From Bacteroidales bacterium UBA1374 (lineage in GTDB: Bacteria; Bacteroidota; Bacteroidia; Bacteroidales; UBA932): a stretch of 64,000 nucleotides of DNA. The stretch covers positions 39,427 through 103,426 of the forward strand of contig DBRG01000013.1 of assembly GCA_002305545.1 (NCBI GenBank), given 5' to 3'. Shown piece by piece: positions 59,290-64,000 of the stretch (position 1 is the first letter of the stretch; each line of letters opens with the position of its first letter). Made by a program: the position numbers and the translations under genes. The notes beneath the pieces were generated by a model. That model was not told the DNA's origin. It did no database searches and worked only from the letters and a program-made list of their open reading frames with translations.

Positions 59290-59551
59290 TCCCCTTATTT
59301 TTCTTTATGTGCATAATGGCAATTATCTCAAAGACAAAGCCGCCGCAAACCAGCAGGGGAGCAATAACCATCCTGCGAAAATTAAACATGCTCTGGCCTG
59401 TAAATACCTCGGGATCATCGGAGCCTCCCCCTGCCATTAAAATAAATCCCAGGGCTATGACCGCCAGGCCTATGAGCAATAGGTACACGTTCCTTGCAGG
59501 CAGGGCAAATTTCCCTTCGGCTTCTTTTTCATTCATTTTCTGTTTCTTCAT
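59276..59551 (-). CDS. DUF3098 small membrane protein
   Basis: 91 residues, two membrane helices (about 22-42 and 62-82) with the conserved NVYLLLIGLAVIALGFILMAGGG and FNFRRMVIAPLLVCGG-like sequence. The family is typical of Bacteroidota and usually lies between ftsX and uppP, as here. Function unknown. ATG 59536 is an alternative start. Confidence 0.85.
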   Translation of the reverse strand: MKKQKMNEKEAEGKFALPARNVYLLLIGLAVIALGFILMAGGGSDDPEVFTGQSMFNFRRMVIAPLLVCGGFVFEIIAIMHIKKNKGNERV

Positions 59552-59557
59552 TGCAGT

Positions 59558-60448
59558 TTAATAATAAAAGGCAGAAGCCTTAAGCTTCACCACACGATTT
59601 ACGACAAAATAAGTTGATATCCTGCACAGCAGAATCCCGGTAACAATCATGCCACCCATGACCAGCAGGAACATCTGGCGCGATATGAGCATCAGAATAC
59701 CGGGAAATTCCCTTTGCAACAAGTAGAGTACGCCCATGAGCAATACTATGGCAATGAGCGAAGACAACAGGCCCTGTATTAAGGCCTGCGCCATAAAGGG
59801 TTTTCTGATGAAACGCCTGGTGGCACCTACCAGTCTCATGGTGTATATGGTAAAGCGGCGCGCATAGACAGATAATCTGATGGTATTATGTATCAAGGCA
59901 AAGGATATGATCAAAAGCACAAGAATAATGACACCCAGGACTATGCCGATATTGCGCAGATTCCTGTTGATTAAGGTTATGAGTGGCGCCTGATAAGAGA
60001 CTTCCTCTACATACGGGAGCTTTGACAGGAATGTTTCCATGCGCGCAATACTGTCATTTTGGACGTAAGCTGCATTCAGCCTTAGCTCGACAGATGCAGG
60101 CAGTGGATTATATTCAAAGATGTCCAGAAATTCGCTGCCCAGCAACTGCGCCATTTCTGCTGCTCCCTTCTCCCGTGATATGAACGATGCTTCCCGGACC
60201 GCGTCCCTGACGTACGGGGTTGCCATAAACTGTTTGATAATCAACGTAGAATCGGCATCTTTCGTTTCCTGGTCTAGAATGACTGAAACCCCAAGGTGTT
60301 CCTTGAAATAGTCAGAGACGGTCCTGGCATTGACCGCGAGCAAACCGGTTATGCCCACCAGGAGCAATACCAGGGATATGCTTATTACAGAGGACAGATA
60401 TGACTGTACAAGTTGCTGGTTGATAATATTTTTCTCCTGTTGTGCCAT
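59558..60448 (-). CDS. ftsX: Cell division permease-like protein FtsX
   Basis: 296 residues from ATG 60448. One helix (about 20-42), an extracellular domain (about 45-165) and three C-terminal helices with the FtsX domain (IRLSVYARRFTIYTMRLVGATRRFIRKPFM, cited in part: IYTMRLVGATRRFIRKPF). With FtsE it regulates peptidoglycan hydrolases at the septum. ftsE is not adjacent. A start at 60463 is rejected because it overlaps the -7 box (60468-60461). Confidence 0.93.
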   Translation of the reverse strand: MAQQEKNIINQQLVQSYLSSVISISLVLLLVGITGLLAVNARTVSDYFKEHLGVSVILDQETKDADSTLIIKQFMATPYVRDAVREASFISREKGAAEMAQLLGSEFLDIFEYNPLPASVELRLNAAYVQNDSIARMETFLSKLPYVEEVSYQAPLITLINRNLRNIGIVLGVIILVLLIISFALIHNTIRLSVYARRFTIYTMRLVGATRRFIRKPFMAQALIQGLLSSLIAIVLLMGVLYLLQREFPGILMLISRQMFLLVMGGMIVTGILLCRISTYFVVNRVVKLKASAFYY

Positions 60449-60523
60449 CGTTAATGGTTCCAAAGGTAATGAAAGTATAAGAAATTTTTGCTATCTTTGT
60501 ATGATTTCAAGCGGTAAAGCACT
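60449..60523. promoter_or_regulatory. Divergent promoter region, ftsX / GT5-like gene
   Basis: Minus-strand TACCTTTG (60468-60461) is 12 nt before the ftsX ATG; plus-strand TATCTTTG (60492-60499) is 24 nt before ATG 60524. The boxes are 23 bp apart. Confidence 0.7.
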
Positions 60524-61351
60524 ATGACAAAAGCCAAAAAGATCCTTTATGTGAGTTCGGAAATTTTCCCTTTCCTTCCACTAACGGATATGTCCTATGT
60601 TGGCCGTCATTTACCCCAGGCAGTGCAGGAATCGGGTGGCGAAATCCGTTCATTCATGCCAAAATATGGATGCATCAATGAACGTCGCAACCAGCTTCAT
60701 GAAGTGATCCGCCTGTCGGGCATGAACATCATAATCAAAGATATTGACCGTCCGCTGATTATCAAGGTTGCCTCTATCTCTGCGGCCCGCATGCAAGTCT
60801 ACTTTATTGACAATGAAGATTATTTCCAGAGAAAATGCACGTACAGAGACACGAGTGACGGTTTTTTCGCTGACAACGATGAAAGAGGCATATTTTTTGC
60901 TCGGGGTGTGTTGGAAACTGTGAAAAAGCTTCGCTGGAAGCCCAACCTGGTACATTGTCACGGATGGCTGAGCCACTTGTTGCCTTTGTTCCTGAAAAAA
61001 GCTTACCATGATGACCCTCTTTTCACAAATGCCCGTGTGGTTGTTTCACTATACAACGATCTGACCAACGAAACTTTTAACGAGAACATGCAGTCAAAAG
61101 TGATCATGCCCGGCATCAAGACAAAAGATGTGGAATTCCTGGAAGAACCCACAGCCCTTAATCTTGCCAAAACGGCAATGCAATATGCCGACGGCATCAT
61201 ACTGGCCAGTCCCGGTGTTGACCGCAAACTCACGCAATACGCCGTATCCCGGAAGATTCCCGTTCTGCCGTACATCAATCCACAGGACCCTTCAAGCAAC
61301 TATATTCGGGATTACGACAGCTTTTACGATCAAATTTTAGACACCCAATGA
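60524..61351 (+). CDS. GT5-type (glycogen/starch synthase N-terminal domain) protein, probably non-catalytic
   Basis: 275 residues, matching only the N-terminal Rossmann half of glycogen synthase: ILYVSSEIFPFLPLTDMSYVGRHLPQAV, cited in part as LYVSSEIFPF, then RSFMPKYGCIN and PNLVHCHGWLSHLLPLFLKK. The substrate motif KxGGL is replaced (LTDMSYVG) and the C-terminal GT-B domain is absent, so it cannot be a complete transferase. This short form ahead of DUF4270 recurs in Bacteroidota. A structural or regulatory role is inferred. Stop and next start overlap (ATGA). Confidence 0.82.
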   Translation: MTKAKKILYVSSEIFPFLPLTDMSYVGRHLPQAVQESGGEIRSFMPKYGCINERRNQLHEVIRLSGMNIIIKDIDRPLIIKVASISAARMQVYFIDNEDYFQRKCTYRDTSDGFFADNDERGIFFARGVLETVKKLRWKPNLVHCHGWLSHLLPLFLKKAYHDDPLFTNARVVVSLYNDLTNETFNENMQSKVIMPGIKTKDVEFLEEPTALNLAKTAMQYADGIILASPGVDRKLTQYAVSRKIPVLPYINPQDPSSNYIRDYDSFYDQILDTQ

Positions 61352-62685
61352 CAAAAAGGGCCTGCAGCATTATCCTGTCTGCTTTTCTCCTACTCCCGCT
61401 TACCTCCTGCATTACGGTAGATAACCGTATGGGTTCCGACCTGATCCCCACCAACCAGGTGTTGTCCATCAACTGGGTGGAACTTGAGGCCCCCATGTTT
61501 ACTGCCGTTGCAGACAGCATGAACATGTCGGCTCCTGCCTATCTGGCGTTCGGTTCTGTTATCTCTCCCCTGTTTGGCAAGACAAGCACATCAGCACTGG
61601 TACAGTTTGCCCCTTATTCCTATCAGACAGAATATGGTGACAATCCCATCGTATCAGATATGTTCGTGGACATTCCGGTAGGAGGTTTTACCGTTTTTAG
61701 CGAAAGTGACCGGTATATTCCGCAAAACGTATATGTTTACAAGCTCGTTAAGGACCTGGATCACCTGGACATATACCATGAATCCTTTTCTGAAGAATAC
61801 ATAGATCCCATCCCTGTAAGTAAACCGGGGATAATTTTCCTGGGGCGGGACACCTTGCGCATTGACTTTACAGAAACCTTTGCCTATGAACTGCTCCAGG
61901 CAGATTCTATTGAAAGGGACAGCACCGAGGCATTCATAAACAGGTTCAAGGGTCTGTACATTACCACAGACCCGCTGGGTACGGCTGAAACGGGCGGCCG
62001 GATCAATTACCTGAACGTCAACGAAGCCAGCATTTACCTGAATTATAAATCGGGGGATGGCGACAGCCTGCTTACCTATTATTTTAACATATACGGTACC
62101 TATTACAACATTTCTTCCCACCAATCCTCACAGCTTGCCGTGGAGACCCCGTCTGATCACCTTTATTATGAAGGCCTCGCCGGGGTGAAACCCTGCCTGG
62201 ACGCTGCTGTTCTCGCTGCCCGGATCAAAGCCTGGGGGCAGGCACAGACACCTCCTGTAGAACCGGGCCGCATTATGATTTCCCGTGCCGACCTGGTAAT
62301 GCCTGTTGAAATACCCTCAAACCAGGATTATTCCATGGTAGACAGAGCACCCGGCAACCTATATCCCAGCCACCTGGTATCCAATGATACCCTGACTTAT
62401 TTCAACCCGCTCAAAGAAATTTACTACGACAACTCGGGGGGTACCATGAATCGTACCCACTGGGAATACACCTTTGAAATCACCTCTTACCTACAGGAAC
62501 TTCTCAAAAAAGGCACCATAACCCCGCGTGACAATCTGTGGATCATGCCCACCTATGTTGTTACCGGTAACTCTTCAGACACCTGGTACGTAGACAACTA
62601 TACCTACCGTAACATCCTTTTGAATGGCAACCTGTCCGAAAGGCCTCCTTATGTGAGGATCACCTATGCCGTGTTGCTACAATAA
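61348..62685 (+). CDS. DUF4270 lipoprotein
   Basis: 445 residues. A lipoprotein signal (LLPLTSCITVDN) is followed by the DUF4270 region, whose first mature residues MGSDLIP are typical. A beta-rich, probably surface or outer-membrane-facing protein of unknown function; a few relatives carry the same fold next to GT5-like genes. The stop lies 10 bp before the tRNA-Lys -7 box. Confidence 0.88.
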   Translation: MTKRACSIILSAFLLLPLTSCITVDNRMGSDLIPTNQVLSINWVELEAPMFTAVADSMNMSAPAYLAFGSVISPLFGKTSTSALVQFAPYSYQTEYGDNPIVSDMFVDIPVGGFTVFSESDRYIPQNVYVYKLVKDLDHLDIYHESFSEEYIDPIPVSKPGIIFLGRDTLRIDFTETFAYELLQADSIERDSTEAFINRFKGLYITTDPLGTAETGGRINYLNVNEASIYLNYKSGDGDSLLTYYFNIYGTYYNISSHQSSQLAVETPSDHLYYEGLAGVKPCLDAAVLAARIKAWGQAQTPPVEPGRIMISRADLVMPVEIPSNQDYSMVDRAPGNLYPSHLVSNDTLTYFNPLKEIYYDNSGGTMNRTHWEYTFEITSYLQELLKKGTITPRDNLWIMPTYVVTGNSSDTWYVDNYTYRNILLNGNLSERPPYVRITYAVLLQ

Positions 62686-62703
62686 AAAAAATCGTTACAT
62701 TTG
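62674..62703 (+). promoter_or_regulatory. Promoter of tRNA-Lys and the rhodanese gene
   Basis: TTG (62674-62676), 19 nt, then TACATTTG (62696-62703): a full -33/-7 match. The mature tRNA starts 14 nt further on. The -33 part lies in the end of the DUF4270 gene. Confidence 0.75.
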
Positions 62704-62717
62704 CACCCCGTTTTAAA

Positions 62718-62790
62718 GACTTCGTAGCTCAGCTGGTAGAGCAAATGACTCTTAATCATTGGGTCGAGGGTTCGAATCCCTCCGAGGTCA
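62718..62790 (+). tRNA. tRNA-Lys (anticodon CTT)
   Basis: 73 nt. Acceptor stem GACTTCG/CGAGGTC (one G-U), D-arm GCTC AGCTGGTA GAGC, anticodon stem AATGA/TCATT with loop CTCTTAA (anticodon CTT at 62751-62753), T-arm GAGGG TTCGAAT CCCTC and discriminator A. CCA is not encoded. It reads AAG codons; the TTT-anticodon isoacceptor must be elsewhere. Confidence 0.97.
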
Positions 62791-62794
62791 CAAC

Positions 62795-63187
62795 ATGCTG
62801 CGCCTTGTTCTTATACTGCTGCTTTTAATGCCTTTTCAGGTACTTACGGCACAGGTTTACGATCTGGACCCGGTGGATTTTTTGAAGAAGATTGAGGGAA
62901 ATCCCCGCGCACAGGTACTGGATCTGCGGGACCCTCAGGAATATGCTTTCCGGCATATTCCGGGAGCGGTCAACATCCTGCCAACCGACATTTCATTCCT
63001 GGAAGAAGTCCACGACCAATTATCCGCTTCCGATACCTTATATATCTATTGCCGTATGGGCAAGTCAACAAAAGAAGTAGCGCAACTGCTGCTGGACAAT
63101 GGATATAGCGTGATCTACAACCTCCGTGGCGGCACGGTTGCATGGGATGCATACCTGGAAAAAGAAAGGCGGCGTAATTCCCGCTAA
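62795..63187 (+). CDS. Exported single-domain rhodanese
   Basis: 130 residues with a signal peptide (MLRLVLILLLLMPFQVLTAQ). The rhodanese fold has VLDLRDPQEYAFRHIPGAVNI and the active-site loop YIYCRMGKST with the expected Cys. It would handle sulfane sulfur or thiols in the periplasm. The ATG is only 4 nt after the tRNA-Lys 3' end, so the mRNA must be released from the tRNA transcript by 3' processing and would be almost leaderless. Stop codons overlap with rnc by 4 bp. Confidence 0.9.
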   Translation: MLRLVLILLLLMPFQVLTAQVYDLDPVDFLKKIEGNPRAQVLDLRDPQEYAFRHIPGAVNILPTDISFLEEVHDQLSASDTLYIYCRMGKSTKEVAQLLLDNGYSVIYNLRGGTVAWDAYLEKERRRNSR

Positions 63188-63891
63188 AGACCCCTGTTGA
63201 ATTCGCGTAACCATGCCTGACGGGAAGCCTCCTGTTCGGCATCTTTTTTTGAAAGGCCCCGGCCCGTACCTAAAACAGTGCCATCTGCTACGGCTTCTGC
63301 CTCAAACAGGGATTGGCTGCCTGGAACCGGCGACAACATGTGAACACGGAAACCGAGTGATTTCCCTTTTTTCTGACAACGCTCCACCATACGGGATTTA
63401 TAATCAGTCTCTGTACATTCCAACTCCTGCCAGTTCACATGGGAGAATAAATGATTCAGCAGGACCTCCCTGCATTTTGAAAATCCAATATCCAGGAAGA
63501 CGGCCCCGGCCAGTGCTTCAAACATATTGCCGCCAATATTGCGTGACTGGTTGTCGTTTCCCCTCACATCCATCAATGGGAGCAAGCCTGTCTTTTCTGC
63601 AATCCTGTTCAGGGAGTCCCGGCTCACAATACGCGAACGCATCTGGGTCAGATACCCCTCATCGGCATTGGGATAACGCCGGTAAACAGCTTCTCCAACG
63701 ACAATATCCAGTACGGCATCACCCAGAAATTCCAGCCTCTCATTGGAGTTCTTATTCTCAGAGACAGCAGAGCGGTGGGTAAGTGCGATTTTGTAAATAT
63801 CCAGATTCTTTGGCTGAAAGCCCAGACAACTACGTAAGGCCATCCGTAGTTTTTTGTCTTTGGTGTCTTTATCCGCGGGGCGGAAAATCAT
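63184..63891 (-). CDS. rnc: Ribonuclease III
   Basis: 235 residues. Signature NERLEFLGDAVLDIVVG (about 40-56) with the catalytic Glu and Asp, a second acidic site in GNMFEALAGAVFLD, and a C-terminal dsRBD (about 163-232). It cleaves double-stranded RNA, including rRNA precursors and long sense-antisense pairs. The start overlaps the fabF stop (ATGA). Confidence 0.97.
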   Translation of the reverse strand: MIFRPADKDTKDKKLRMALRSCLGFQPKNLDIYKIALTHRSAVSENKNSNERLEFLGDAVLDIVVGEAVYRRYPNADEGYLTQMRSRIVSRDSLNRIAEKTGLLPLMDVRGNDNQSRNIGGNMFEALAGAVFLDIGFSKCREVLLNHLFSHVNWQELECTETDYKSRMVERCQKKGKSLGFRVHMLSPVPGSQSLFEAEAVADGTVLGTGRGLSKKDAEQEASRQAWLREFNRGL

Positions 63892-64000
63892 TCTTCGATT
63901 TTTTTGATCAACAGACTGGAGTTGTGCCCTCCAAAGCCAAACGTATTGGAAAGTGCTACGCGTACTTTCCGCCTTTGCGCCTGGTTGAACGTAAAGTTCA
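63888..64000 (-). CDS. fabF: Beta-ketoacyl-ACP synthase II (FabF), C-terminal end only
   Basis: The last 36-37 residues are in the window (frame open to the edge). They end VALSNTFGFGGHNSSLLIKKIEE, cited in part: SNTFGFGGHNSSL, the invariant C-terminal motif of KAS II with the catalytic-site His region upstream. The order fabF-rnc, with ATGA overlap, is the usual one in bacteria. It elongates acyl chains in fatty acid synthesis. Confidence 0.9.
   Translation of the reverse strand, partial: NFTFNQAQRRKVRVALSNTFGFGGHNSSLLIKKIEE

Noticed and set aside
60524..61351. Functional glycogen synthase
   Set aside because: The C-terminal half of the GT-B fold and the KxGGL motif are missing, and no other glycogen genes are nearby.

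Overview
The window is a gene-dense stretch of a Bacteroidota chromosome, most likely Bacteroidales. The case rests on: promoters of the Bacteroidota type (a TAnnTTTG -7 box, with a TTG about 19-20 nt upstream at the strongest ones); families largely confined to the phylum (DUF4249, DUF4270, DUF4294, DUF3098, GSCFA, a CarboxypepD_reg-type TonB-dependent receptor, a short GT5 protein ahead of DUF4270); a zinc-free S14; a Tgt without zinc-binding cysteines; and a complete Rnf complex, which fits an anaerobic or fermentative life. I cannot name a genus.

Layout. 1-3119 (+): end of a POT peptide transporter, a DMT permease and an amino-acid ABC substrate-binding/permease fusion with rearranged binding lobes. 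3047-12125: small housekeeping units in both orientations (U32 hydroxylase-type protein, GT2, murF, dut, a cyclophilin lipoprotein, a GH2 glycosidase with a small lipoprotein, a D,D-carboxypeptidase). 25134-12098 (-): about 13 kb of closely spaced or overlapping genes running two M23 peptidases, MerR regulator, Nif3-like, zinc-ribbon coiled coil, aminotransferase, dnaB, DUF3108, RseC-like, rnfBCDGEA, TPR protein. 25217-30924 (+): alaS, LptF/G-type permease, fmt, thiN. 30887-39232: a DUF4249/TonB-receptor pair, HU, GSCFA protein, CNT nucleoside transporter, a second LptF/G permease, tgt. 39245-40400: a gene-free island made almost wholly of palindromic repeats. 51217-40531 (-): ribosomal protein genes from rplP to rplQ with secY, map, infA, rpmJ and rpoA; the usual upstream half (rpsJ to rpsC) is absent and rplP has its own promoter and structured leader. 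51407-57820: a dipeptidase, then a five-gene signalling cassette (NMT1-like binding protein, dCache histidine kinase, REC-PP2C phosphatase, RsbW-like kinase, DUF4294). 57713-60448 (-): ftsX, DUF3098, uppP, lpxH. 60524-64000: GT5 fragment-like protein, DUF4270 lipoprotein, tRNA-Lys, exported rhodanese, rnc and the end of fabF.

Two architectural regularities stand out. All seven divergent gene pairs have facing -7 boxes only 10-23 bp apart, and many of those boxes sit 2-5 nt from the start codon, implying leaderless mRNAs. Seven of eight convergent pairs overlap in their coding sequences (up to 108 bp), and the eighth is separated by 2 bp. The best candidates for something undescribed are the palindrome island, the SBP-kinase-PP2C-RsbW cassette, the lobe-swapped ABC fusion, and the split of the S10/spc gene cluster.
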